Origin: Paramacrobiotus metropolitanus
Taxonomy: Eukaryota > Tardigrada > Eutardigrada > Parachela > Macrobiotidae
NCBI RefSeq assembly: GCF_019649055.1
Contig: NW_026570421.1
Coordinates: 62,001-126,000 of the forward strand
Direction of reading: 5' to 3'
DNA: 64,000 bases
The position numbers were made by a program, and so were the translations under genes. The stretch's first letter is position 1. The number at the start of each line of letters is the position of its first letter. This document shows, piece after piece, positions 50,660-60,577 of the stretch. A model generated the notes under the pieces. That model worked only from the letters and a program-made list of their open reading frames with translations. It was not told where the DNA came from and did not search any database.

Positions 50660-51448
50660 ATGGAGATGGAATTTTATAAGAGTGAGCGTGGGCGCATGAT
50701 CTGTGCAGAGCAGGATGAAAAGAAGCGCCGTAAGTTTGTGGAATTCTCTGATGTGGTGTCGTACTTCACGGTGAACCAGGAACACATTGTGAAGTTTGTT
50801 TACTTTTGGCGTTCTCTGGTCGCTCCCTATACCTCTATTAAGGAGCTGTGTAAGCTGTCTAATTCCGAAATCATGGCCTTGAACTTTTCAGAAGTTGAGC
50901 CATTGGATTTTGAGGCTCAGGTGGCTTTAGCCATTGCGGATATTCGCGCTTCAGAGATGTTGATGTATTACGTGAAGGTGGGCTTTGTGTTGTTCCCCGA
51001 CACTCCGGTTCGCCGTGAAGCTGCTGAGCGAATCCGTGCGGAGTTCGGCTTGCCGTCTCTGCTTAATCCACCGGAATCCCCGCGTACGCGTCGCCGTCGG
51101 GAATTAGAAGAAGAAAATAAGCGTATCGAACACGATCTCTGCTGTGTGGAATGTGAGAATTATGGGCCAGGTACCTGCGGCCGTATGTTTCGGACTCCAT
51201 ATGAACCACCTGTCCCGAAGCTATGGGGATCTCGCGATGGGGAGGACTGGAAGGAGCCTGCCTCAGATCTTGATGATTGGTGGGAACAGAACAAGCTGGA
51301 TTTTCCGGATCCATTGAAGGTTTTGCCAGAAGATGCGTTGTGGGTGGACGAAAAACTTGGTATTGAGCAGACACCCAAGCAGAAGCGTAAACACATTCCT
51401 GGTCAACGTCACCCCTTGCGCGGCATTCCTCATAGTTATTGGAAATAA
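50660..51448 (+). CDS. accessory ORF B of the LTR element, unknown
   Basis: 262 codons from MEMEFYKSERG. A helical first half (VVSYFTVNQEHIVKFVYFW, QVALAIADIRASEMLMYYV), a basic cluster (PRTRRRRELEEENKR), a Cys group (DLCCVECENYGPGTC) that might bind metal, and a Trp/Asp-rich end (DLDDWWEQNKLDFPDPL). No known family recognised. Intact frame on the same strand as pol. Confidence 0.65.
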   Translation: MEMEFYKSERGRMICAEQDEKKRRKFVEFSDVVSYFTVNQEHIVKFVYFWRSLVAPYTSIKELCKLSNSEIMALNFSEVEPLDFEAQVALAIADIRASEMLMYYVKVGFVLFPDTPVRREAAERIRAEFGLPSLLNPPESPRTRRRRELEEENKRIEHDLCCVECENYGPGTCGRMFRTPYEPPVPKLWGSRDGEDWKEPASDLDDWWEQNKLDFPDPLKVLPEDALWVDEKLGIEQTPKQKRKHIPGQRHPLRGIPHSYWK

Positions 51449-52033
51449 TGTATTGCACCATCGGCCATTCGGGTATTCTGTGAACGGCGACGTGCATAGA
51501 CTTTGTACAGGTTTTCTAAATGTTGTCATTTTACGTGCTGATGATTCTCCTTGCACGGTAAATTTTGATGTTTAAATCTTGCTTTTAATAGGATGGTGTC
51601 CTCTTGTCAAGTTGTGATAAAGCCTGATTGTTAAGGGCTTTCCTTTGGTGCAAATGTAGTAACCCAATGGCAATAGCTTATAATTTGGCTGATGCCGTCT
51701 CGTAATTCTTCTGGCTTTTAATATCATCGCGTCACTAGCGGAAATCGAATTAAAAACCACCGAAAATCTGGGTTTAGTGGTAAAGCAGTAGAGAATTACT
51801 TTGTGTGCTCCCTACCGAAGGTGGCGATTCCGTTAGCGTTAACTTCGCAGCCAGCGAAGTCCGACAATTTGTCACTACCATAAACGGGCGGTTGCAGGTT
51901 CCGCTAGTATCCTGAATGTATCCCAGCTAGTTTTTCTCGTTATCATCTTTTATCCACTTTAATTCTACATTATCCTTACATAAAGTCACGGTGTATCTTG
52001 TTGAATACCTGCGCGTGATACCATTCTAACAAG
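51449..52033. other. intergenic within the LTR element
   Basis: About 585 bp without a gene I can support. Confidence 0.4.
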
Positions 52034-52216
52034 ATGACTCCCCCTGCTCGCGAGACGAAGGAAGCGGCCAAACAGGCGCTCGAAAACCGTGTTTCGGAGT
52101 GGACTGCGTCGGTCGCACAGAAGATGGCTCAACGCACTGAAGCCCAGCATCGCTTTCAACGGAAGAGGATTGCTGTCAAGGAGGCTGTTTCCAAGCTTCC
52201 GCTGAGGAATCCGTAG
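52034..52216 (+). CDS. short basic ORF, doubtful
   Basis: 60 codons, MTPPARETKEAAKQALENRV..., Ala/Lys/Arg-rich and helical. Length and isolation make it weak. The MTPP start recalls the coiled-coil gene at 46216, perhaps by chance. Confidence 0.3.
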   Translation: MTPPARETKEAAKQALENRVSEWTASVAQKMAQRTEAQHRFQRKRIAVKEAVSKLPLRNP

Positions 52217-52720
52217 TGCTGGATCGCCTCAATGGAGTCTTTGAGCGGAATTCTGTCTCATGTTCCTCCATCTTATGATAATTAGTTGGATACTTCTGCC
52301 TTGGTTTGTCGCACGTACTAGTCTCGTTGTTCACTTGCAGTCTGGCTGCAAGTTCGCTTACGATCTCACATTTTTCGGGTCTCTTTTAGAATTTTATCTC
52401 CTGACTGGTCGTATGGTTTCTGTTAGTTTAGTCCTTTCCTGCGAGTTCTTGCTGTACTGTTTCCTGTGTGGATAACAATATGGCTATTGCGTTGTGTTCC
52501 TAAGTTCGTTCAAACATTTCGTTATTATGCGGAGTACGAATCTAATAAAGTTTATGTAGCTGCCGTTGCGTTGTTGTTGCCAAACTTGGAATGATGTAAC
52601 CTGCAACCACACAATCTCTTGCTTACGTTAGTTTTTCCTCAGTGCTATTCACGAAGTCCCTTACTCGGGCAGGTGGTCGATACGCACGTTGCGCATTTCT
52701 CATTAACAACAGCAGCACGT
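52217..52720. other. spacer before the tRNA-like array
   Basis: About 500 bp, T-rich; no gene. The GCTGCTGTTG-type words near 52700-52740 lead into the first array unit. Confidence 0.4.
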
Positions 52721-53458
52721 CTTTGGCGCTGCTGTTGATTCTATTTTTGTGTAGAGCGACCCCGCTGGTATAGTACTGGCTCCCGTTATTGGCCTCGTGT
52801 TGGTCGGAGGTTCCAATCCACATAAAACGCGATTTTGTAAATACACTTTCCTTTTTGGTTATATTATTTTATGCTTTAATATTTTAGGACACGGGATTAA
52901 ATAATGCGAATTATGGGTTACTCTATGTTGAGACAGATCGCTACAAAGTGGAAACTTTAACGGCGTTAACCGTACGACATTATTTGATAGTAATTTTGCC
53001 GATACCTCGTATGGTCGAGTGGTCTAGTACGAGAAAAATGTCAAACGCCTTTCTGCTAGATACTGGGTTCCAATCCCAAGAAATTTTAAAAGCATTTTCA
53101 TAAACCTTCTTTTTTGGGTTTATGTTTTTCAAGCGGTTATGCCTTGCGTATTCTCTTCGGTGGTGCTAATTTTACTCTAAGCATCGGTGAGCGGCGCACA
53201 AATGTACAATCCTTTGCGTCTTGGTTATGTTGTTTTCGTTGAAACAAGTCGTAGTGTAGTGGTCGGGTAGCCAATTTCTGCAACCACCCGGTTAATTTAA
53301 GGCTTCGGGTTCAAAACCCCGATAACTAATGTACATTTTGTTAAACCTTCTTTTTCAGTTTTATATTTTTGTGCTGTAAAATATTAATGTTTTGGTGTTG
53401 TTGAGCTGAATTTTGCTATCACAATGAATGAGCAATAGCGTACGGCCCCGTTATTGCT

Positions 53459-53490
53459 ATATACACGATATAGTGCATTTCCGGTGTCAG
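53459..53490 (+). repeat. LTR-end/PBS-like motif 1 in the array
   Basis: atacacgatatagtgcatttccggtgtc: a diverged form of the junction of LTR end (tatacacgaca) and primer site (tggcgc...ccggtgtc), 63 bp before a tRNA-like unit. Confidence 0.55.
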
Positions 53491-54211
53491 CCTTAAATTG
53501 CTGGTAGTGGAGGCTATCCTGTGGTGTAGTGGCTAGACCGATAATCCACACTAACCAGCTGTGTTAAGGTCTAGAGTTCAAGTCTCTAAAATTAAATTAT
53601 GTATTTTGAGAATTTTCTTTTTGGGTTTCATATTTTTACATTAATGCTGACAAATGCGTTGTCTTGACGAGTACAATTTTACGATCACTTCCCATGGAGG
53701 AATTCGAAATTAACATCGTAGAACGCCGTAGTATAGTGCTTTGACCTGTTGAACTACGACAATGGTTAATTGGAAGGTGCTGGGTTCGAAACCCCTTAGA
53801 ATTAAATCGTAATTTCGAAACACTTACTTTTTGGTTTTTATATTTTCATTAGTACCTCACTTAAGACATTCGCGCTGGCGATTCGAATTTTGCAATTACC
53901 TCAAGGGAGCGGTTTTATAAATCAAGTGCACATTATGCTGTTGCTGTATGTATATCAAGTGTAATGTTTCAGTTCTGTGCCTTCTGTCGAATGATTTCGT
54001 AGAGTAGTGGCCGAGCAAATAATTAAGGAAATTACTTACTGAAGTCTCGGGTTCATTTTGTAGTATAGTGGCTCACTTGCAGAGCCACAAGAAGGAGCTA
54101 GTCCACACCGTTTAATCGAAACTCTTTAGAAATTGTACTTACAAAATTTTGTTCTCGCAGTATTTTTGTACCTGAACGCTGAATTTAGCCACCAGATGAG
54201 CTATCACATAT

Positions 54212-54238
54212 TATACACGACATGGCGCTTCCGGTGTC
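54212..54238 (+). repeat. LTR-end/PBS-like motif 2 in the array
   Basis: tatacacgacatggcgc is identical to 17 bases across the element's own LTR/PBS boundary (15684-15700) and is followed by ccggtgtc as in the real site. It lies 59 bp before the tRNA-like unit at 54271. Confidence 0.8.
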
Positions 54239-54950
54239 AAAGTCAACGGGGCTCTTACGTAAAGCACCTCGTAGCGTAGTGGCTCGGCCGGGAATTCTCG
54301 TTCTCCAACTGCTTCAAGGTCTAGAGTTCAAATCCCTAAAGTTAAAATTGCGAATTTTGAAAACCTTCTTTTTCGGGTTTATATTTTTATGGTAATGGGG
54401 AACAATGTGTTGACATTATCAAAGATCATTTTGCGATCGTTTTCATTGAGCAACTTACAAGTACCGTCGTAGAATGTCGTAGTGTAGTGCTCTGCACCGT
54501 TGAACTACTGCAACGGGGAAACTAAAAGGTTTCGGGTTCAAGTCCCATACAGTTAATTTGCACTTTCTGGAAGTTTACTTTTTCCTGTTTTATATCTCAT
54601 ACTTGCCTTGGAAAAAGTATTGACAATAGTTCCTGGAATTCCAGTACTGAATTAGAGGAGCAGCGCATAAATGCATATACTTCAGAAGTGACAGTGCGCA
54701 TGCTCGTCTCCTCACTTGCAATCGAATGACTTCGTAGTACAGTGGCTGGGAATGATGGCCATTCATTACAATTACTACCTCTATGATAATCTCAGGGTTA
54801 CATGTTGCATGTCAGAACACTTTTTCTCTCGTGTTCTTTTTGTCGGTATATTTCCGGAACGAAATTATGCCAGAGAGGGATACTGAACTCGGTGTCTCAA
54901 CTGGAAAAGCAACGTATAAGTTGCTCAACGCTTTAATGTAGTCATATCAT

Positions 54951-54976
54951 ATATACACATGGCGCTTACGGTGTCT
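54951..54976 (+). repeat. LTR-end/PBS-like motif 3 in the array
   Basis: atatacacatggcgcttacggtgtc: shortened form of the same junction, 57 bp before the unit at 55008. Spacing from motif 2 is about 740 bp, matching the higher-order repeat. Confidence 0.65.
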
Positions 54977-55479
54977 AAATAATTGTTTGGAAATGTGCGT
55001 AGTCACGCTAGCGTAGTGGCAAGAACAGGATGTAGCCGTGCAGCTAGTTCTCAGGTTCAACTCCACGTTAAGACTCATTTTGTATCTTATAAAATTTCTT
55101 TTTATCTCTTTTTGGTCTTTGCCGACGCTGATTTATGCGGATGTGTTGTATCTTTGGGAATTAAATTTGCCCCGATTACAAAGTACGGTTAATTTTCTTA
55201 TTAATGTGCTATAACCTAGTAATGCACAAGGTCTACAACTGAAAATTCCTTTAATTGGTTTCGGCAACATTATTACGACCGGCAATTACATTCTCTTGAT
55301 AAAAAATTCATGTTAAACTCAAAGGATGAGATCTGTATGACCAGGATAATCAGAAATTATATGAGCAAAATTGGTAAAATTAAATTCAGATCCAAAGTTA
55401 AGACACAGCTGGGATATACAAACAACCGGCCCAGCTACCAACAAATTATTTAACAGCCGCCGGAGATGCAAAATGCGGT

Positions 55480-56863
55480 GCTTTAATCGAGATCCAGGTT
55501 TTCTTTCGCATTGTTGATACTGGTTACACGCTGTTCCAAAGCTTCGCGCACATACTTGATGTGATCGATGCCGGTACACGCGTGCTTTTAGAATGTTCAC
55601 CAGCGCTTTACAGTTCTTCATAATGTCCTGCTCACTTTCGACCATCCTCAACAGCTTATCGATGTCCTCGGCGTTCTCATCGCCTGGCTTTTCAGCTTTG
55701 GCCTTGCCTTTTTCAGCTTTTGTGGTGCCACGTTCCTTGTTCTCCTTGCTTTTTTCACGCTGACCGCCCTTTTTGGGTGCTACATATCGCGGACGAGCAT
55801 TCATCTCCTTCAGTTGACTCAGTGTGATGATTGGCTCGCGCCTGATCCGAGCATCCTTGTTGGAGCGAACGAGCATGTTGGCTCCGATAGTGTTGTTTTG
55901 CGCTGGCTCGATGGCGTCCAAGCGCTCCATCACTCCGTCAATGATTAGTTCGACGTCTTCGCCCACATAGCCGAAGCTGGCGTCGGTTACATGTTGTTCC
56001 GATCCGGCTCCGCTCTTTTCGATCTTTAGACTGGCCATCTTCACGTCTGTAAATCAGTCTAGTTATACAAATGTGCGGAACAGTTTATTCTACATCTTGT
56101 ACAATTCAACACAGCTGACCCATAGTACTATGATCTATGATCTCGAAATTACAGTATGTGCTCATCAGTTTGTTTCTAGTAACCACACAAAATACTTACT
56201 GATTGTTTGAGCCAAAGTGTCACAGAGGCAACATCCGCGAATGCTGCGCAGCCACAGATCAATGCAGCTATGGACGTACAGGTTCCCATACACCATCACG
56301 ATTTGTTTCTTTTCCAGCAGCCGATGTACACCGCGGTTGAACCAGTACTCGTAGTTTTCGATCTGAAGGTCGTATGTTCCAGTAGCCCATTGCTGAATTT
56401 CTGGTCGGCTCATGGCATAGCGCGCGTGGTAGAGAATCGCACGAATCATACAGCGCAGTTTGCTGTAAGTATCCACGATTTTCACCTTGCGATTGTTATA
56501 CACATCTTCCGCGACTTCCAAAACGAAGCGCCCGTCGCGTGCCATTTTCTTCAGTAAAATTCCAGCATTAATCGCATCTTCTAGGAAAACTTCAACGCGA
56601 TCGGATGTAAAGTCCGTGTGCATATCCTGTATGAACTGCTTGATGTTCGCGATATCCACATAGAAACCGGTAATATCCGCTTCGAGAATGCAGGCGTGCG
56701 CGGCCGTGTGCATAGCCAGTTGACGACGGCTTTCAGCGGTTTCGTTCTCCGTCAAAGGCGCATCCATGGCCAACTGCACGGATTCTCGCGTGCGCTCCTT
56801 CCAATATCGAGCGTGTTCAATCGCATCCGTTTCTGCTGATGGTTCTCCGGGTAATGCAGCCAT
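55480..56863 (-). CDS. antisense spliced accessory gene of the LTR element
   Basis: Read on the minus strand: exon 1 56863-56200 from MAALPGEPSAETD, mostly helical (ARYWKERTRESVQLAMDAPL, SRQLAMHTAAHACILEADIT), donor tca|gtaagt; intron 154 bp; acceptor tttacag|acgtg; exon 2 from 56046, in phase, with MASLKIEKSGAG, REPIITLSQLKEMNARPR and a Lys/Glu-rich linker (REKSKENKERGTTKAEKGKA). Near 55580 the frame shifts; the continuing frame (IDHIKYVREALEQRVTSINN) closes near 55480. No family recognised. Running opposite to the genomic RNA would shield the intron from loss by splicing (inference). Confidence 0.6.
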
Positions 56864-57684
56864 TACACTATAAGATTGGTTAAAATACGAAATGAAATAA
56901 ATAAAAGAAGGATAGTAATAAACAGAAGAATAAAGTATTGTAGGGTTCTTCACTTTTCGGGATATGAAGTAATGAACAGCTGATATTTCCTATGCTTCCG
57001 ATGCGGCATTCTGTCGCCTGTCAGTCGCCTCGCGCTGGTAACTTCGTCGGAAACTATGCAGTTTCCGGTTCCTGTTCCGAATATTTCCCAGCCGCCTCTT
57101 TTTGTTTTCCACATCTTGGGATACTGTATTCGTTGATTTTCAGGACTCCTTACCATAAAATTTTAGTTTTTCAGTTCTAAATAATTCAATTGTTACGTGA
57201 AAAGTCCGTTATTTATTTAGTATTGCGCTGGCCGCTTTTGTTAATACATTTTCGTTTGTACTCTGCATTATCGAGGATGGAAGAAATTGTGTCCCTTATT
57301 TTCTTCAACTTTTATTTCCCCATTTTATACGCTTTGAGTCAATGAGCTGGTCGTTGTACGTACTATGTAGTTGTGTAAGCGTCACTGCCGAATCTTCCGT
57401 CGTGCCTAGATTAGATCTGATCTCTTGATTAAGTTGAATTAAAAGGATATAGCGCGAAGCGCTGATTGGTCGTTTCTCTTACCTGTGGAATCTGCCGCAT
57501 TTTAAATTTTCACTCCGGCAGACCGATATATAAACACTTGCGAAAAGCGTGCAGAAATCGGCATTGTGGATTTTTCGTTTCGGCCTTCTGGCGTGTTGGA
57601 TTTTCAGTGTGTAGTCTGCGATTTTGACGCTTTTTCTCTTTACACTTTTAGCGTTAAAGGTCATTAGTTTTCTTTAGTTTGGGC
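56864..57684. other. divergent spacer between antisense gene and RGG gene
   Basis: About 820 bp between divergently oriented genes; likely to hold promoters for both. AT-rich near 56880-56950. No gene recognised. Confidence 0.45.
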
Positions 57685-58473
57685 ATGCCGCCTATTGATC
57701 CCAACCGAGCCTTTGATAAGCTGGTAGACGCTATTTTTCACTCGTCTTCCAACCAACAGCAGTACAATGCCGGTTATAATCACCGAGGAAGGGGTGGAGG
57801 CCGTGGCACTTTCCGTGGCAACTTTCGTCCGTACGGCAGAGGAAATCATCGGAATTTTGGAGACAATAATCTCCGTCGCGGAAACGATCACTGGCGTCGT
57901 AATGGCCGACATCTGGGCGCACCGGAGATTATTGAAATACCTGATGGAGCTCCTAACCCAGCTGCACCAGTGGAAGCTCCCGCCGCAGACATGGAGGTTG
58001 ATCTCCCGGGAAACCAAGCGCCGAATGCACCGAATCCGGTCCAAGGCGGCGGAGTTGTGGTTCCAGGTCAGCCCCATGCTGTCGACCCTGTTGTCAATTT
58101 ACCTGGCCCGCCAGCCTTGAATGTTGCCATCCCTCCGGCTGTAATTCCGTCAGTGCAGGTACAGCAGAACACTGAATTTCCGGGTTTGCCACCGAATGTT
58201 GTACCGTTGCCCGAGGTGCCGATTATCCGTGATGCCCGTGACCGTTCTCCAGCTGATCGTCCACGTGCGCCGTCTGTGCCTTCCGGCCCTGTTGGTTCAG
58301 CTGAGCACAATTTCGTGCCTGGTTATTTGGCTCAGCAGCAGCAGCGTGAATTGGATGCAGATCGCCGACGCCAGATGGCTGCGGATGTTTCCCGCCGCTT
58401 AGATGCTGCTGCAGCTGCGTCTGGATCTGGCATGACTGGTCTGTTCTCATTGGCTCCTAGCGCTGGCAAGTAA
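57685..58473 (+). CDS. RGG-rich accessory protein of the LTR element
   Basis: 262 codons from MPPIDPNRAFDKLVDAIF. Residues ~30-75 are Arg/Gly/Asn-rich (HRGRGGGRGTFRGNFRPYGR), typical of RNA-binding low-complexity regions and similar in style to the RGG part of this element's Gag. A Pro/Ala/Val-rich middle and a Gln/Arg helix (AQQQQRELDADRRRQMAADV) follow. Possibly a nucleocapsid-like or condensate-forming RNA binder (inference). Confidence 0.65.
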   Translation: MPPIDPNRAFDKLVDAIFHSSSNQQQYNAGYNHRGRGGGRGTFRGNFRPYGRGNHRNFGDNNLRRGNDHWRRNGRHLGAPEIIEIPDGAPNPAAPVEAPAADMEVDLPGNQAPNAPNPVQGGGVVVPGQPHAVDPVVNLPGPPALNVAIPPAVIPSVQVQQNTEFPGLPPNVVPLPEVPIIRDARDRSPADRPRAPSVPSGPVGSAEHNFVPGYLAQQQQRELDADRRRQMAADVSRRLDAAAAASGSGMTGLFSLAPSAGK

Positions 58474-59150
58474 CCTTGAATAACCTTTCGATGATCTGTT
58501 GTTGTTTCCTTTTGATCTCACCGGTATTACTGGTTATTGTGCTGTTTGGTATATCACCTTAATGCATTGGAGCTGTATTACTTTCCGTTGTTGTTGCTCT
58601 TTTTATTGGTTTCTACTTCAGTGTTGGTTGACCCATATTATGCACTTATGATCTTTATGTCACTATGCTTAGCTTGTTTGTTATTGTTGATTGACCTTGT
58701 TGCTGTGGTCACTGGTTTTCGAGAATTCGTAAGAATACCAGCCGGTTGATTTCACGGTTCCGTTTGTTTAAACCATAGTACAACAACATCGAATCGAGTG
58801 TAATTTTATTTTTCAGTTTTAATCATACCATTAGTAAAGCTTTATGCCGTGTACTGTATATATAACCACACCATCTAAAAACGGCACATGCAGTACAAGT
58901 AATTCATAGTTCGCCTTCCTGGATCCTTGGACCTCCGCCCTGCCAAACCCGTGGACTTCCGGATGCCATTTCGCCAAGGATTCCACACACTAACTCATTC
59001 GGAATCGTGGCGTACAGTCACATCGGGCATCGGATGGACACGTGGATTGTGCGGTGGATCGGGATCAGGATGGATGGATGTGCACAATCGCACTGGGATG
59101 TTGCGGGATGGATTGTTTATATTGGCACGGCCAAGCATCGTTCGTGGGGG
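58474..59150. other. 3' untranslated region of the LTR element with short polypurine tract
   Basis: No gene. TATATATAA lies at about 58857. The end, ...CGTGGGGG immediately before the TG of the 3' LTR, is the likely plus-strand primer, though short for a polypurine tract. Words rich in ggat/tgga recur from 58920 to 59110. Confidence 0.5.
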
Positions 59151-59722
59151 TGACGTGTGGGGGTAGGATCACACGCCGGGATGTACGTACGGATGCTGAC
59201 TGTCCGCCTTCCACCTGCAACATACGGATAATCTAGTCAATCTATGCTGTGATTTGCTGTTCTCTTTTACTAGCGGTGTATGTGATGTCATAACGCAGAG
59301 TCTATATAAGCTCCTGTCACTTCTAATATCGGTATCGGTAGTCTGAGATTTACTTCTGAGACTGCTTTCTAATTACAATTTCCTAGTGTTGTGGACTACG
59401 AAGTGTATTGATAAAGAGGCAGCAATACTTGTTCCTACGGAAGTGCATAGTCGTTCCCGGATTATCGCTTAGTATACAGGTTTGCTCGTGACACAATCGT
59501 CCTAGCTCTTTGTTGATCCTCGTAGAAACTGCGACCGGAGATCGTAGTTGGATTCTTCGTTAGGGATTCCCGAGCTCCCGTGTTCCCGAATCGTCCGTCG
59601 TTCCACCGTAGATTATCTGTTACAGTTTGAGAGTACGAGTGCCTACCGACTGAGCATTACAGGCGTGGAAGAGTAAAGATTGTTCATGGAGCCCTAACCG
59701 GCGTGAACGCTTATACACGACA
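59151..59722 (+). repeat. 3' LTR
   Basis: 572 bp; matches the 5' LTR except A at 59377. Followed by the GCTG duplication at 59723-59726. Confidence 0.95.
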
Positions 59723-59726
59723 GCTG

Positions 59727-60044
59727 GACACGTGTGAAAAGAAGAGTAGCTGCACCGTATCTAATGCAATGCCGCTAATGCATGTGTATACCTTTTCGTG
59801 CGTCGTAATGGCATATAACATCTCTGGAAAATTATTCGCGGCCCAGAGTCGCATCTGCTTCCTAGGTCTCATCATGGAATGTGTTATGTTTATGTTGAGT
59901 CGTTATTGTCAATGGGCAACGCAGTACCTGCTGTCGACCTTACCGAAGCCGCAACGTGATACGTCGAAGAAGGTTGACAAACCAAATCCACTGCTGCCAT
60001 TTTCTGACAGTGTAGAACCGCTGCTTTTAACCTGTGGTAGCTAA
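59727..60044 (+). pseudogene. membrane-protein family gene, 3' part, split by the LTR element
   Basis: Continues the exon cut at 15121, in the same frame once the element and one GCTG are set aside. Family signature AAQSRICFLGLIMECVMFMLSRYC corresponds to ATQSRIFFPILIGESFVF in the copy at 61.8 kb (shown in part). Stops at 60044. The gene is inactivated by the insertion. Confidence 0.75.
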
Positions 60045-60500
60045 CGGGATCGCTGAATTTACCTACGATTTACTGCTAAGGTGTTGGCACTCAAGCATAC
60101 ATAATACTAAAATATAACAGACGCTGCTATAATAAATGATTCACCACGTATCGTCCTAACCACTATTGCGTAAACGCAGTGCAACTGCCGATGCGGGTTT
60201 TGAATTGCCCGTGTTTAAACCGGTCATCTCACTGCTCACATACATATGGGACAAATCTTGAAAATTGTTTTGAATTTCAAAAAATTTGCCGGGAACGGGG
60301 CACCTAATTCTGGCGCAGAAATACATGCAAAGTAACATGTAATTTGCAGCAAGATCTCAAGAACATCGGATTATAAAACGAATTTCGGTACAGCAAATAG
60401 CAACTAAAATTTTTTTTGACTCGCAGCTGTTACAGAGTCAGCCCTAAGTCGGCTGTCCGTGGGGATCTCAGCGAAGAGGGCGGTTCCGTGAGGCATTCGC
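60045..60500. other. intergenic, nothing recognised
   Basis: About 450 bp between the split gene and the tRNA-like sequence. No gene or repeat recognised. Confidence 0.5.
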
Positions 60501-60503
60501 AAA

Positions 60504-60577
60504 AATGGCGATGGAGCGGAATCGAACCGCTGGCTACCGAGTGAGATCCACGTAGCACAGCCACTGTGCTATCGCCG
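60504..60577 (-). tRNA. tRNA-like sequence, probably a pseudogene or SINE head
   Basis: On the minus strand: acceptor-like GGCGATA/CATCGCC pairing, D-arm GCAC/GTGC with A-box TAGCACAGTGG, and a perfect T-arm AGCGG-TTCGATT-CCGCT. The anticodon arm is irregular: GCTAC pairs with GTAGC around a 14-base loop, too large for a normal tRNA. Best called a tRNA pseudogene, or an unusual or intron-bearing tRNA. The A-box resembles the antisense copy at 3.8 kb. Confidence 0.5.

Larger units (their letters stand above)
52725..55080 (+). repeat. array of 11 tRNA-like units in a ~750-bp higher-order repeat
   Basis: A-box-like starts (TAGTGTAGTGG variants) at about 52763, 53010, 53251, 53522, 53728, 53999, 54060, 54271, 54479, 54734 and 55008; most have a B-box-like GGGTTCAAxxCCC about 45-60 bases on (53066, 53307, 53574, 53781, 54324, 54534, 55053). 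Most spacings are 206-274 bp. Units usually end with a motif near CTTCTTTTTxGGTTTTATATTTTT. Units at 53522 and 54271 resemble each other, as do 53728 and 54479, giving a ~750-bp repeat of three units. Copies are diverged, so old. They may be tRNA-derived SINE copies, Pol III promoters, or tRNA mimics. Intact cloverleaves are not evident. Confidence 0.75.
15122..59722 (+). mobile_element. giant Ty3/Gypsy-type LTR retrotransposon, interrupted by a Polinton
   Basis: Bounded by matching 572-bp LTRs (TG...CA) and a GCTG duplication at 15118-15121 and 59723-59726. Total span 44.6 kb; subtracting the 21,494-bp Polinton and one 6-bp target copy leaves about 23.1 kb, far above the usual 5-10 kb. Order: 5' LTR, tRNA-Lys-like PBS, hairpin-rich leader, Gag-protease, RT, RNase H, integrase, third HHCC domain, about 10 kb of accessory DNA with + and - strand ORFs and a tRNA-like array, 3' LTR. 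Near-identical LTRs indicate a young insertion, but the pol region has a duplication and frameshifts, so this copy is probably non-autonomous or dead. Confidence 0.9.

Noticed and set aside
49233-51448. Accessory ORFs as a retroviral envelope
   Set aside because: No signal peptide, transmembrane anchor or furin-like site seen.
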